From: Ustilaginoidea virens
Taxonomy: Eukaryota > Ascomycota > Sordariomycetes > Hypocreales > Clavicipitaceae
Assembly (NCBI RefSeq): GCF_000687475.1
Contig: NC_057316.1
Coordinates: 5,704,001 to 5,768,000 of the forward strand
DNA length: 64,000 nt
Direction of reading: 5' to 3'
Of the stretch, positions 45,485 through 58,628 are shown piece by piece. Positions within the stretch are counted from its first letter, which is position 1; each line of letters opens with the position of its first letter. Made by a program: the position numbers and the translations under genes. The notes under the pieces are model-generated. The model worked only from the letters and a program-made list of their open reading frames with translations. It did no database searches and had not been told where the DNA came from.

Positions 45485-47585
45485 TACGTAGGGGTGAGCA
45501 GCTCGTTCGCGATGCTGAACGGCTCCACGTCTAAATATACGTCCCTAACCTTCTCGAAGCTGTTGAACTTGTGCTTGCGCCCAATCTTGTCGAGAATCTT
45601 GACGAAAGCCTGCCTCACTTTGGCATCCTGGGCTGCGGATCGCAAATCGTGGGCATCAGCGGTGACACTGCGGCCCAGTATTTTGGACGCCCAGGCCGGG
45701 AAGTTCTCGGGGTCGACGCCAAAGATGGCCACGAGACTTGACTCCTTGGCATCGCCGTGGACATAGCCCATGTTGACGAGGTTGGTGTTTGCCATGTAGA
45801 CGTTCTCGATGCGCTCGGGGGAGATGTACTCGCCCTGGGACAGCTTCAACACGTTCTTCTTGCGGTCGATGATCTTGAAGCGACCGAGCTTGTCGACCTC
45901 GCAGATGTCGCCAGTATGGAACCAACCATCCGACTCTAGGGCCTTCTTGGTCTCCTCCTCGTTCTTGTAGTACTCCCGGAAGACGGCCGGCCCGCGAACA
46001 AGAAGCTCGCCTCTGGGGTTGGGCTTGTCGTCGACGGTGTAGTCGAATTCGGGGACCGACTCGAGGCACAGCTCAACGTCTCCCATGGGTGGGCCAATGT
46101 TGCCGGTGGTGAAGTCGCCCTTGATTTGCACAGTTCCGGTGGCATAAGTCTCCGTCATGCCCCAGCCCTGCTGGAAGTCGTTGGCAAAGGCGGCGCGGAG
46201 GAACTCCTGGACGTCTGGGTCCAGCTGCGCGCTGCCGCTGATCATGGTGTGAGCGTGGTCGAGGCCGACGGCAGCGCGAACCTTGCGGGTCCAGATTCTG
46301 TCCCAGAAGAAGTGCGTGTTGGAAGCCTGGCCGGGGGGAGCCTTCATGGCCATCTTTTTGGCCTTGATGACGTGTCGCGACAAGGCGCCGCGGACACCCT
46401 CAGCCTCTACCGTTGCCGCGCGAATGGCCGAGTTGAACCGGTTGAAAAGACGGGGTACAGAGATGAAGCCGGTGGGCTTCAGAATCTTGAGGTCATCGAC
46501 GAGACCCAAAACGTCGCCTCGGAAGAAGCCGACAGAAGCACCTTCGGAGAAGGCGATGTGGTCAATGAGTCGGCCGTAGATATGCGCAAGCGGCAGGTAT
46601 GACATGTGAACGTCGCCTTCCTTGACGTGACCGCCAAGACGAGCGGCGGCATTGGCGGCCACGGCATTTCCGTGCGTGAGCACGACGCCCTTGGGTGGTC
46701 CCGTCGTGCCAGAGGTGTAGTTGATGGTGGCAATGTCATCCCAGCAGGCACCACGTGTGGGCCGGCCAGACTCGAGACCAATCTTTTCCACCTCGGTCAT
46801 GGAATAGATCTTGATGCCGTGCTGAGCGGCAAGGTCGTTGAGGACATCGCGCTTGGAGAGGCCAGGGAGCTCACCGCTTTCCAGGGGATCCATGGAAACG
46901 ATGATCTTCAGTGTGGGCAGGCGCGGCGCGAGCTTGATCAGCTTGGAGACGTGCGAAAGCGAGCACACGACACTGGGGAGTTCGGCGTGGTTGATGATGT
47001 ACTCGGTGGCATCGGGGCCGAGAGTCTCGTAAAGGGAAACGGTGTAGAGCGATTGGGAAGCAGCTGCGAAGTCTGCAAATGGACAAGAGGAGGGAGGGCG
47101 TTAGCTTGACGACGCATTGTTGGCAGTCGGTTTCGGAAGCTGACGGCGACGTGCTTACCAGTGATCTGCCATTCGGGTCGGTTTTGCGACCAGACTCCAA
47201 CACCGTGCTTGTCCTTGGGATAACCGATGGACTTGTGAATCTCAACGAGGCCGGCACCAAAGTTCTTCCTTCGCTCCGCCACCTGGCCGTAGGTCATCCA
47301 TTCGTACTTGTCGCCCCAGGTCTGAGTGGTGGGATTCCACATGCGGGCACCCATGCATCGCTTGCTGGCTCGCCTGCGAGCCGAAGCCTCGAACAGGTCG
47401 TGAAGGGAGCGAATGGCCGGGTCGAAGGTGGTGATGAGTTCCCTGTCGCGAAACCTCCAGCCTCTGTAGACGGCGCTGCGTCCGGGACGCTCAGATCCAG
47501 GAACAGGGACACCGTAGGGAGAGCCGGGGGGAGGAATAGCGCCCAGCTCTTGCTGAAGCGCGGCCACATCTTTAGCCGGAGCCAT
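45219..47585 (-). CDS. Long-chain fatty acid-CoA ligase, probably peroxisomal
   Basis: It activates fatty acids to acyl-CoA with ATP through an acyl-AMP intermediate. Three exons join in phase: 47159-47585, 45488-47072 and 45219-45324, giving 705 residues. The AMP-binding signature NYTSGTTGPPKGVVLTHG is at about residues 260-277. Later motifs are GWGMTETYATGTVQ, GWFHTGDICEVDKLGRFKIIDRKKNVLKLSQGEY and PERIENVY, all typical of this family. The protein ends AKL, a peroxisomal PTS1 signal, and there is no N-terminal membrane segment, so peroxisomal beta-oxidation is the likely context. The stop is TAG. Intron 2 (163 bp) starts GTAAG and goes straight into about 41 T on the gene strand; its branch point GCTGAC lies near the acceptor. 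The frame stays open upstream of 47585, but that part shows no family similarity. Confidence 0.94.
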
Positions 47586-50039
47586 TTCGGGATATCTGCG
47601 CAGTCCCAGAGCGTTTTTCGAGAGCTCAAGTCGGTTCCCAGAAGCAAACCGGGACAGAAACTCTGCGACGTTCCCGTGTCCGTGAGGAGAGGAGCAGCCG
47701 AGGACAGAGGTAAGGCACAGAAACTGGAGGACGAGAGAAAAGGCCGATACAGGAACGGCGGGCGAGGGATGGCGGAGGAAGAAGAGAAGAGCGGAGGCAG
47801 AGCAGAAGAAGAAGCTGACTCTGGGGTAATGGCTGGGGAAAGAGAAGAAGGGGGATTCGACGCCGACGGGACGCCAGGTCGAAGCGTGGACCCGCGTGGT
47901 GGACGGACTACACACATGTAGGGTGGGTGTGTAGGGAGGGGATGGATCCGTGCTTGCTGGCCCTGGGGCTTTGAACCGAGGCCCTCAGCGCCCAGTCCCG
48001 TCCCCGGGGGGGCCGAGGCAGCTGCGCTGACCCAAGCGGGAAGGAGCACTCCATTTGAGTCGGGAGAGAAGGAAAGCCATGGCGACAAGGCAGGCAGATG
48101 TCTGGTACAATCAGTCTAGGAACAAGCTGTGGCGACGAACGAACGAACGAACGAACGAATGAATGAATGAATACTCGAGTGCACGAGAAACATCCAGCCG
48201 TGGCAACGGTGCATAGAACAGCAATTGTTGCTTGTGAGGGCGGACCTGTGTTTGGCATTTGGCCTACCGGCTTATTTGGCCACTGGCTTCTTTGGCCTAT
48301 GGGATTCATTTCTGAGCCAATGGTGTGTGCCCTTGGACGGTTCAATGTTCGTCCAGACTTGAGCTTCAGATTCATGTGCTGTGGGCCCCTTATTTAGCGG
48401 GGGGTGTGCGGGGAGAAGACATGGATGGATCAGTGACAGGCACCAGGTACCCAGGTACCTAAGGAGGTAGGTACATGTGGCAACTTGAGTACTCCGTTCC
48501 CGGGGTGACAGCTGCCCACAGCATGTCTAGCGACCCGAACAGAGCTTGCCACCTGCCACGCTTGTCCGTGGTGGAATCGACCCTCATTATCACAGCACTG
48601 AGGAGCCAAGTCTGCGGCTCAACCGAGGGTTTCAACCACCAAATCAGCGGGCGCCATCTCAACGGTTTGCCCCGCGAGTTGGGGAGACGCGGACGACATC
48701 TCCAGAATCCCAACGGGCCTGGCAGACAGATTTGTTAGGCTTCCGCCGCCTCGTGCATCGCATCAGGAGGCGCCATGTGCCCTATCGTCGACGGACCACG
48801 TTCCTGCGCCTGCTCCGTATCTGTCGTGTCTGGTGTTTGTTACGCCAAGAGGCCGCTGCTGCGCACAAGGTGCCCAAGTTTGCGTCGGGTTAAGAATAGC
48901 CCAAAGCTTGCTTGTTTGTCCCGGCAGCCCGTGTTGCTTGTACCGGGGAACGGCTGGTCTGCTGGCATCGCGTCGTAACGTCAACTGTGCAGGCACAGGC
49001 AGGCACCGGGCAGCAGGACCCCCGCCCGGGCTCGTTTCTGAAAATCGGCTGCCTCCGCCATCAGCAGTCGCATCGACAGTCGGCTTTGCTGGGAGATTTG
49101 TCGACCCGACGTCTTGCTTGTGCATTGAAGATGCGAGCAGAAGATGCGAGCGGCAACTGGGACAAGAGACGGGCCTTGGAATCCAGCCATGATTGACGCG
49201 AGGCTCGGGGCTGGATTTCCTGCCCATTGTCAGTGAAGGACATGGCAAGTTTGCTACCCGTTGAGCTGACGGCACATGGGGCGACACGCACGAAGCCGAC
49301 GCGACACGGACCCGGCCATGGGCCCTTTATTTGGAACTGTGCCGTACCCGGTCGTTTCAGCCGGAAATGCCACGCTCTTGGAGTATCGGGGAGTTGTGAG
49401 CCTCAAGCTCCTGTCTCTTCATCATTGCTCATGGTAGCTCACCAGACTGCGCCCGTCGCGCGTTGCAGGATGCAGGTTGCAGGATGCAGGTTGCAGGTTG
49501 CAATATTCCTCCCCACGATTACTCCCTCGGACAGAGGGGAAGCAGAATCAACGCAAACGCGACAAGAACGCACAAGGACCCCTTGCGCGGCATCTGCCAT
49601 GTATGCGCCAATGATCCGAATCCCATCCGTCTCTTGGGCCTTGGCACGGCCCTCCCTCCACCTGGACTTTTCCCGAATCCCATGGCCAGGTAATGGACTC
49701 GTGTCTGGTGGGCCAAGAGCCGGTTCCGTTACCTGACTGGAGCTTTGCGAACGGCAAAATCAACGGCAACGTCAACGTCAACATGGACATGGACCCCAGT
49801 TGCAGTTGGAACCGCTCTTTGTCACGCCCAGGCAGCAGCGCGTTTCCATGTCTCCCTTGGCTCTGTTTCTTCCTTGACTCTGCTTTCCTCTTGCCTGGTC
49901 CCATTCCTCCTCGCCGTCTCAGTTTCGCTCGCATCTCGACCGAATCAACCATCCCGTCGTCGTCTTCGTCTTCGTCTTCGTGTTTTATTTTGTTTGCATT
50001 TCTGCAACAGACGCCCCCGCGTATGAGCGTAGGAGCAGC
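47586..50039. other. Divergent intergenic region
   Basis: No recognisable gene. It holds adjoining tetramer arrays GAAC and GAAT at about 48136-48172, a TAGGTACCT-rich cluster at 48447-48475 with a TACTCCG motif beside it, and a 7-mer GCAGGTT/GCAGGAT array near 49465-49500. It contains the promoters of the acyl-CoA ligase (left) and the MARVEL-like gene (right). Confidence 0.55.
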
Positions 50040-50671
50040 ATGGGTCAATTAAGCCACATCGCGCTTAGAGTTCTTCAAGGCGCTCTGGCCGGAGCCAACC
50101 TTGGCCTATCCGCATACAGTACGTCGAGATTGGACATGCGTCAAATCACCCCCCCCAATCCCAATCATGATTCATGACAATGATATATACCTGTGCAAAC
50201 GACTGACCAAAGAACTTGCTCCTTGGTCCCTTTTTTCCCTCCCCCTTCCTGTTCCTGTTCGTTTCAGTCGTAAATTACCATGGCGTGAATAATTTACAAT
50301 CTCCTCCTGAAGCAGTCGGCTTCCTGCTTTTCGCATCAATCTTGTCCATCCTGTCCATCCTGTATCTCGAGCTCGCCCCCAGATTCCTGAACCGCATCGC
50401 CCATCCGTACGCCTCCCTGGCTGTGCAGGGCCTCAACACGATATGCTACTTTGCGGGCTTTATCGCCTTTGCCGTGTTTCGCGGCTACTTGGCCTTTTGC
50501 CAAGGAGATGAGTGTAGTGCTAGTCGCGGCGACGCAGTCATTGCCGCGGCCGCCTTTTGCGCGTGGATTGCGTCTACCATCATGACGGCGAAGCAGATGA
50601 TTGTCGGAGGGGTTGAAGCAAGAAGAAAAGCCGTGCAGATGAGGGAGGTCCAGTTGTCGCGGGGGGATTGA
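50040..50671 (+). CDS. MARVEL-like four-helix membrane protein
   Basis: Two exons, 50040-50118 and 50268-50671, join in phase and give 160 residues. Four hydrophobic segments are visible: around residues 8-27, 45-62 (VGFLLFASILSILSILYLEL), 75-98 (YASLAVQGLNTICYFAGFIAF) and 115-135 (AVIAAAAFCAWIASTIMTA). A loop between helices 3 and 4 has two Cys (FCQGDECS). The layout and the short basic tail match fungal MARVEL-domain proteins, which organise plasma membrane or vesicle membranes. I cannot assign a specific member. A G26 run starts six bases after the stop codon. Confidence 0.8.
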
Positions 50672-50881
50672 CATCCGGGGGGGGGGGGGGGGGGGGGGGG
50701 GGAACTTGGAAGGGGGCTGGGGTAGCTGAATAAGCATCTCGGCTTTACGTATAAGAAATGGTGTCTTTGATGTTGCCGCATCTGGCATGAGCTATGTAGG
50801 ATACGAAGTCGTTCGGGCTGGCGATGGGACTTGACGGCGAGTAATGCCTGGCGGCCCAAGGCTAGGTACCTAACCTACCTA
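50672..50881. repeat. G26 run and TAGGTACCT cluster 3' of the MARVEL-like gene
   Basis: The G run is 50677-50702. The TAGGTACCTAACCTACCTA cluster at 50861-50880 abuts the transposon end at 50882. Confidence 0.8.
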
Positions 50882-51361
50882 CAGTGGGGTTCCAAGAGTG
50901 TTGCAACAAAAACGCGCAACGCGAAGTCTTCGCGCCTCGATCCATTTTACCCTTTACATCACAACGCCTCTACTATGCCACAACAATGCCCGGAAATCGT
51001 GCCTTTGGTGTGGAAATATCAGGAAATCGTCAGAAGAATCACGAATTTTCGCAAACACAAAAAGCTGCTATAGTTGCAGAATTATCGCAAGGTAAAACCT
51101 ACCGCGCTGTAGCTGCTGCATTCAACGCGTCACCATCAACAACATATAGGATATTTAAACGCTGGAAAGAGGATTCAACCTTGGAAAATAAGCCTCGTCC
51201 CGGCCGGCCATTGAAGCTTACAAAGGCCGAAAAACGCTATATTGTTCTTCTTGTCAAAAGGAATCGCAGCATTACATATAGTGCCCTAATTGGCGCCATG
51301 GGTGGCCGAATAAGCCGCTCAACTATCCGACGGTGCCTCCGTACTGGCAACGCAAATCTTA
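50882..51361 (+). mobile_element. Truncated Tc1/mariner-type DNA transposon
   Basis: A TA dinucleotide (50880-50881) is followed by CAGTGGGGTTCCAAGAGTG, a typical mariner/Fot-like terminus. Inside is the N-terminal part of a transposase (50986-51387). Similarity stops near 51361, where a run of TACCTACCTAGGTAGG palindromes begins. No DDE catalytic domain and no second terminus are present. Confidence 0.8.
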
Positions 51362-51387
51362 GGTATGTAAGGTACCTACCTACCTAG
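50986..51387 (+). pseudogene. Transposase fragment, helix-turn-helix domains only
   Basis: The frame from ATG at 50986 reads SQTQKAAIVAELSQGKTYRAV and SPSTTYRIFKRWKEDSTL, a first HTH. It continues with KPRPGRPLKLTKAEKRYIVL and SRSTIRRCLR, a second HTH, as in the bipartite DNA-binding region of Tc1/mariner transposases. The GRP-type linker is kept. The last nine residues come from the palindromic flank, not the transposase. Without the DDE domain it cannot catalyse transposition. Confidence 0.8.
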
Positions 51388-52434
51388 GTAGGTTAAGGAG
51401 GTAGTTCGTGGACTTGGGCTGAAGTCGAGTACTTGTAGGTAGCGGGCGGGTCCTGATGACGCAGAAGGGGATTGACATGTCAATAGACAACAAGTTGACG
51501 GAAGGAAGAAACTTGTGCGGACAGGACAACTGGAGCAGCTGTCAATAAACAGCAGACCAGGTCAACTACTGTAGGTACGCATCAGTCTACCAGAGTTGAC
51601 CGCACGGAGTACAGGAGTATACAGTGGACAATGGGCTGCGCTAGGTACCTAGGTAGTTGAACGTTCCTCGCGACTAGACAGACCAGACGCTAATAAAAAA
51701 GTCTGGTCTTATCGAATATTATATTTGACCCGGCAGCTTCTCGTCTTCTACCGACAAGCCTCCAGAACCCGAATAGCCAGATCGAGACGCACGAGGGACG
51801 ACAACGACAAGCCGCCCCAATGAGACGACGACCAGCTCTTCCGAAAGCCCATCCAGCAGCCATCCAGCGGCCAGCCACGGCGCTAACACGACGACGTGCA
51901 ATGGCGTGCTCGCGCCCAGCCCCCCCTCCCCTCGCTCGCTGATGTCCCATCGCCGACATACGGACAGCTGGGTCGCGGCGGAGCATGTCGTCTGCCGGGG
52001 ACAACTGCCGAGACACACAAGGCGTTGCAACGCGTTGGCTCTGGCAAAGTTCTCCTTGCGCAATGCCGCCTTGCAACGACGCCATAGGGGGGGGGGCATG
52101 TGACATGCGCTTGTTTGAAGGACGACGAGGTTGTCCCCTTATAGCGCCTCGGACGGCCACCCCTCTTTTTCGTTTTGGCATCCATCATTCCATCTTGCAC
52201 CGACGTCTGCGTGCTCTTCCCTCTTGTTTCCGGAATAACGAAACCCTTGCCGAGTACTCTGTACTTGGGGTTCCATCTCGGCTGCGCTTTGGGTGGGTTG
52301 GAAACAGATTCCCGCCTCCCGTCCCTCTGCGAGAAAAAAACAAACAATAATAAAAAAAAAAGAAAAAAAGTTAAAAACAGGCAAAAGAATAGGCAAAAGC
52401 GTAGAGATCAAGGGGATCAAGGGAAAAAAGAAAA

Positions 52435-52474
<40 letters not shown>
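51388..52474. other. Intergenic region upstream of the sulfhydrylase gene
   Basis: TACCTAGG palindromes occur at 51366-51405 and 51642-51657. No gene recognised. The last part (52325-52473) is purine-rich and ends in an AG microsatellite. Confidence 0.55.
52440..52473 (+). repeat. AG microsatellite directly before the sulfhydrylase ATG
   Basis: About sixteen AG units end one or two bases before ATG at 52475, so they probably lie in the 5' leader. Confidence 0.9.
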
Positions 52475-54248
<1,774 letters not shown>

Positions 54249-54763
54249 TTCTGGGAAATAACTTGCTGTTGTTCGTTTTCTGTTGTCCGTTGCCTATTGC
54301 CTGTTGCCTGTTGCCTGTTGTCAGTTGTCAGTTGTCTGTTGTCAGGTAGTCTTGCATTGGCCTTGGGATCGCCACGATGATGAATTGACAATATTCCCAC
54401 TTCCTGCCAGTCATTGCATGTGCACCCGTTCCAAAACCAAACAAAGCCAGGGCAAAAGACGCAAGCACAAGAAAAAAAGAAAAATAGAGAGAAACCTCTT
54501 GACTATGCAACACCTCGTAAAGTTTTATCCTCAGTTTTATCCTCCCCGCCGCGATTCCCAGATCCGCCCTCGCCCCTCTCCCCCGTGCATCGCACCGTGC
54601 ACATCGCACCGTGCAACACTGTCCACCCGTCCCCCCGTCCCGTCTCCCGCAACCCAGCTCCAGCCCTCCTTCCCTCCCCCAACTTACCTCTCCCTCTCGC
54701 AACCTCGACACATCGCCCAAAAAAAAAAAAAACCAAAGCCAGACAACCACCCCCCCAAAGAAC
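54249..54763. other. Intergenic region before EMC7
   Basis: It holds a TGTTGCC/TGTTGTC heptamer-type array at 54281-54345 and a pyrimidine-rich leader. No gene seen. Confidence 0.6.
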
Positions 54764-55661
54764 ATGCGTCTGCCCGCCCTCGCCCTCGCCCTCGCCCTCG
54801 CCGGCGCCGCCCTCGCCGCCGACATCACGCTCCACCTCGGCCGCCCTGCCAACCCGTCCGCCCTGCCCGCCAGCACGCGCGCCACCCTCTCCGCCCTCGG
54901 CGCCCACCTCTCGGCGCCCCTGTCCTCCGCCAACACCTTCGTCTTCCGCAACGTCCCCCCGGGCTCGTACCTCGCCGACATCCACTGCCGCACCGACGCC
55001 TTCCGCCCGCTGCGCGTCGACGTCCTCGCCCCCCGCGACGGCGCCGAGCTCGTCCGCGCGTGGGAGACGTTCCGCGGCAACGACTGGGCCAACACGGGCG
55101 AGGAGCTGCTACCCCCGCGGGAGGCCGGCGCCGGCGCCCACGCCTTCCAGGTGCGCAGCGCAGGTCCCAAGACGTACTTTGTGGACAGGCCGCAGTGTGA
55201 GCGGGATCCTTGACACCCCGCAGCTTTCTTAACCCCCCCCTCCCCCGACATCTGGGTCGCGGGGCTAACACTGTGAAAATGCGGCAGTCTCGGTGCTGAG
55301 CATTCTCAGGAACCCCATGATCCTGATGGGCCTCGTGAGCATGGCGCTCTTCTTCGGCATGCCCAAGCTCATGGAGAATAGTACGTGATGCCGGGGACCC
55401 TTGCTGGCGGGTGGTTTTGTTCGACTGCTAAAAGATGTGCCGGGTGTAGTGGACCCCGAGATGAAGGCCGAGTTCGAGGCGCAGCAGCGCAAGTCGCCCC
55501 TGAACGCGGTCCTCGGCGGCGCCGCGCAGCAGCAGAATCCGCTGGGCAGCTTCGACATGGCTGCCTTCTTGGCCGGCTCGAACAAGAATGACGACTCGAG
55601 CAAGAACGACGACTCCAACAAGAAAGACGATGCCGGGCGGGACGAACCGGTTCGGAGGTGA
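54764..55661 (+). CDS. EMC7: ER membrane protein complex subunit 7
   Basis: EMC7 is part of the ER membrane complex that inserts tail-anchored and multipass proteins. Three exons join in phase: 54764-55196, 55288-55380 and 55450-55661, giving 245 residues. Residues 1-18 form a signal peptide (MRLPALALALALAGAALA). A beta-sandwich domain follows (TFVFRNVPPGSYLADIHC is typical of the family). One membrane helix lies at about NPMILMGLVSMALFFGMPKL, followed by DPEMKAEFEAQQ and a cytosolic tail with repeated DDSxK units. Length and layout match fungal EMC7 (Sop4-like). The signal peptide is made from a near-perfect GCCCTC repeat. Confidence 0.9.
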
Positions 55662-56058
55662 ATTTTTTTTCATTTTTTTTTTCAACACCATGTACCCTCG
55701 CGGCTCTGTTCCGTTCAAAGCAAGACTCTTTTAGTGCTTGCGGTGTGCTGGGCGGCCCCTACACGGAATCGACGTTTGATAGATGAACCTGTGCATGCGC
55801 GTTATGCAACGCGGAGCCCCCCCCCCAGACTGGGCCGGACTGAATCGGAACGACTATAACGGTCTCAGGGGGGTTTGGAGCTTTGACAGCACGCCGCTAG
55901 TGTAGGAACCATGATTGCCGCGCAATCATGCAAAAACTGGTACATATCATGACATGCCAGCCAGGGCGCGTTTGACTTTTGCTTCCCTGATAGCCACTTG
56001 CATCAACCCCCCCCCTACCGCGCATCATGCTTCCCTCCGGACTTTTCCTCCGGGCTTT
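55662..56058. other. Convergent intergenic spacer
   Basis: It lies between the ends of EMC7 and the WW-domain gene, with T runs near 55665-55682 and C runs near 55819. Nothing else seen. Confidence 0.6.
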
Positions 56059-57287
56059 TCAAAAATCGCCGCCGCCAAAGTCTCCGCCTCCGAAATCGTC
56101 ATCATACGCATTGTCCTGACCTGCTTCTGCAGAGAGAAGAATGAGAGTCAGCAACCGTCGTCTCGAGACATGAACAATGGCAAATACAAGGGTTAGGTCA
56201 CCTACCATATCCCTGCATGTACTCTGCTTGGTCGTGATCGTGGATGGCATCCGCAATCAAGGCCCCGCCCAAAACACCGGCACCCAAGCCCAGGGCACCG
56301 CCGGCGAGGCCCATGCCCATGCCACCCATGCCCGATTTCCTAGCCGGCTGCTGCTGCTGCTGCTGGTGGTAGCCCGCCTGAGGATAAGGCCCGGGGGCGT
56401 AGCCACCACCGTAGCCGCCTTGAGGACCGTATCCAGGCTGGCCGTACGGGGGCTGACCGTATCCTCCTCCGTAACCGCCGCCCATCGGGGAACCTTGCTG
56501 AGGGTATCCTCCGTACTGCTGAGGCGGCGGTGACTGGTAATAGCCCTGCTGCTGCTGCTGCTGCTGAGGATATCCCCCACCATAGCTGGACTGCTCTTGC
56601 TGCGTGTTCTTGCCCTTACCAAAGAGCTTCCCTAGGAAGCCGCGGTCCTTGCCGCGCGCACTGTCGGCCCGAGGGGGCAACTCTGATGGATACTGCTGTT
56701 GCGATTGATTGCCTTGGTAGCCTTGCGTATACGAATCAGCAGCACCGCCGCCAGGATTGCCGTGGCCAGCAGGTGGTGCAGGACCGCCTCGAGCCTTGGC
56801 GTCCTCCTCGGCTTGCAGCTTTGCCGCCAGCTGAGCATCTTGGTCTGGGGCTGACGTCAGAGCATGAGCGGCGGCGGGGAGCCCAGACTTGTCGTCTGTT
56901 CGATCTTGGTAGGGGTCCTTCTTGACGTCGGCGGTGACGGGTGCATTCTTGCCCGGCTCGTACCCAGGCGGAGGATCAGACGGGGCGTTGTCGTCGACCG
57001 GGAAGACCGGCTCCGTGGGCTTATCCCATTGCGACTTTTTCGTGTACACATTGACGTAGAACCTGCAGCGCGGGACGGCGCTTTCTTTAGCCACAGTCTC
57101 GGAAGGGAGGCGAAACGGCAATGCGTGAAAAGATGAAAGATGCCGTCGTCACGGGGCCGGGGAAAGGGGAGGGGGCCAGCAAGTCTCACCACTCCTTGTA
57201 TTGTTCGTTCCAGCGCGCAACCCATCCAGCTGGTACTTCAGGCGCCTTTGGAGGGGGCGGCCCTGCAGGCGGGGCGAACTCATCCAT
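56059..57287 (-). CDS. WW-domain protein with Gly/Gln/Tyr-rich tail
   Basis: Three exons join in phase: 57190-57287, 56206-57062 and 56059-56126, giving 340 residues. The WW domain spans the first splice junction: PAGWVARWNEQYKEW joined to FYVNVYTKKSQWDKPTEP, with both signature Trp and the Pro present, so it should bind proline-rich ligands. A charged linker follows, then a long GGY, QQQ and PPYGQPGYG low-complexity region and a short Gly/Ala hydrophobic block (GMGLAGGALGLGAGVLGG). The tail is DFGGGDFGGGDF. Many fungi have such proteins with unknown roles; stress or membrane-linked functions have been suggested for relatives, but I infer nothing specific. CAG-type repeats encode the Gln runs. 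Confidence 0.85.
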
Positions 57288-58628
57288 CTCACCGGGGATG
57301 GTGCTCTGGCCGATTCCGAGTCCGATTCCGATTCCGATTCCGATTCTGATTTGCGGGTTGGGTTTTTGTCTTTTTTCGCGTTCTGAAGGAAGACGGGGGA
57401 GAAAAAGAATGAGCCAACGTTTGTTTTCGACGCCTTCTCTCTGAAGCGGGAAGACGGAAAGGAAAGGAAGGAAGGCAAAGGAAGGAAAGGAAATATAGCC
57501 TGTCTGGTACGACAGAGTGAGTCCAAGTGGCCGGAACTGACGAACGAGGGGAGGCAGGGGAGGCAGGGGAGGGGAGGGGAGGGGAGGGGGAGGGGCACTG
57601 TGTACCTCTTCGGTACTTTGGCCGGTACAGTACAGCACAGTACTCTTTTGGAGACTGGGTCGGTCTGCCGTCCCCAGGCGGGAGCACCTGTAGGATTTTT
57701 TTGCCGTCTTTTGTAGGGAAAGTTTCTTTCCGGAATAGGCTTTCGGAGGATACGATGAGGGGGGGCGACGAGAGTTTGCGGCCACATATACGAAGTGCCC
57801 GACGAGAAAAGAAAAGAAAAGAAAAGAAAGCCGGCCCATGCAGCGCGCGTATTTACGCGTAGATTGGATTGATGAAGACGTAAAGACGTGCAGAGCACAG
57901 TGTTGCCGACGCAGCGGTCGTACTCCGTACTCCGCATGGGAACCCATCGCCACGGGCCTTCTGGCGTTCCGTCGTCTGGCAACGCACGCAACTGCGCCAC
58001 CTGACTCAGCCACCCATCATACGAAATGCTTGGGGGCCATGTGACGGACCCCCCCCCCCCCCCCCGCCGCTGTCCACATGGCGTGCCGCGGTGAATCCTA
58101 AAACTCCACCAGACCACCACTCCTCCGTATACGACGCACCTCTCCGTCCCGGATAGAGAGTTTCGTCCAGTTTGGCAGCCCCCACCGACCACGCACGCGC
58201 CCCGAGGTTTCCGCTTTCCCTACGTTCCAACTTCCTGGCACGTCAAAACCCGAGCCGAGCTTTGACCTAGAAGACTTTTGATGGTGGGCTGCATGCATTC
58301 ATTGATGTGTAGCCAAAAAAGTCCACAGCGGAACTTTGCTTTGCAGCGGAGATTTTCTGCGCGCACAAGAAAACCGACAACCTGGCATGCGATGCACGCA
58401 CGACATTACCGAGCTGCTTCTGCAAACCAGCTCATCTCCTTAGCATGGGGAGAAAAGCAAAAAAGAATTTCCTCCCTTCTTGGAATTGGATCCCTTTTGC
58501 TTTCTCAGAAATTATATTCCTTGCCGATATCTGTGCTACCCCGTGGACAATATGGAAGAAACCCCAATAAAAACAAAAAAAAAAAAAAAAAAATGTCAAA
58601 AGAGAAATCGCTGCCCCTACTTGATGAT
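57288..58628. other. Intergenic region between two minus-strand genes
   Basis: It holds a GATTCC hexamer array at 57311-57351, a GGGGA-rich array at 57544-57597, a TACTCCGTACTCCG motif at 57919-57934, a C-run at 58049-58065 and poly-A at about 58574-58592. Promoter of the WW gene; no other gene seen. Confidence 0.6.
57311..57351 (+). repeat. Hexamer array GATTCC
   Basis: About six and a half units just upstream of the WW gene start, so probably in its leader or promoter. Confidence 0.85.
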
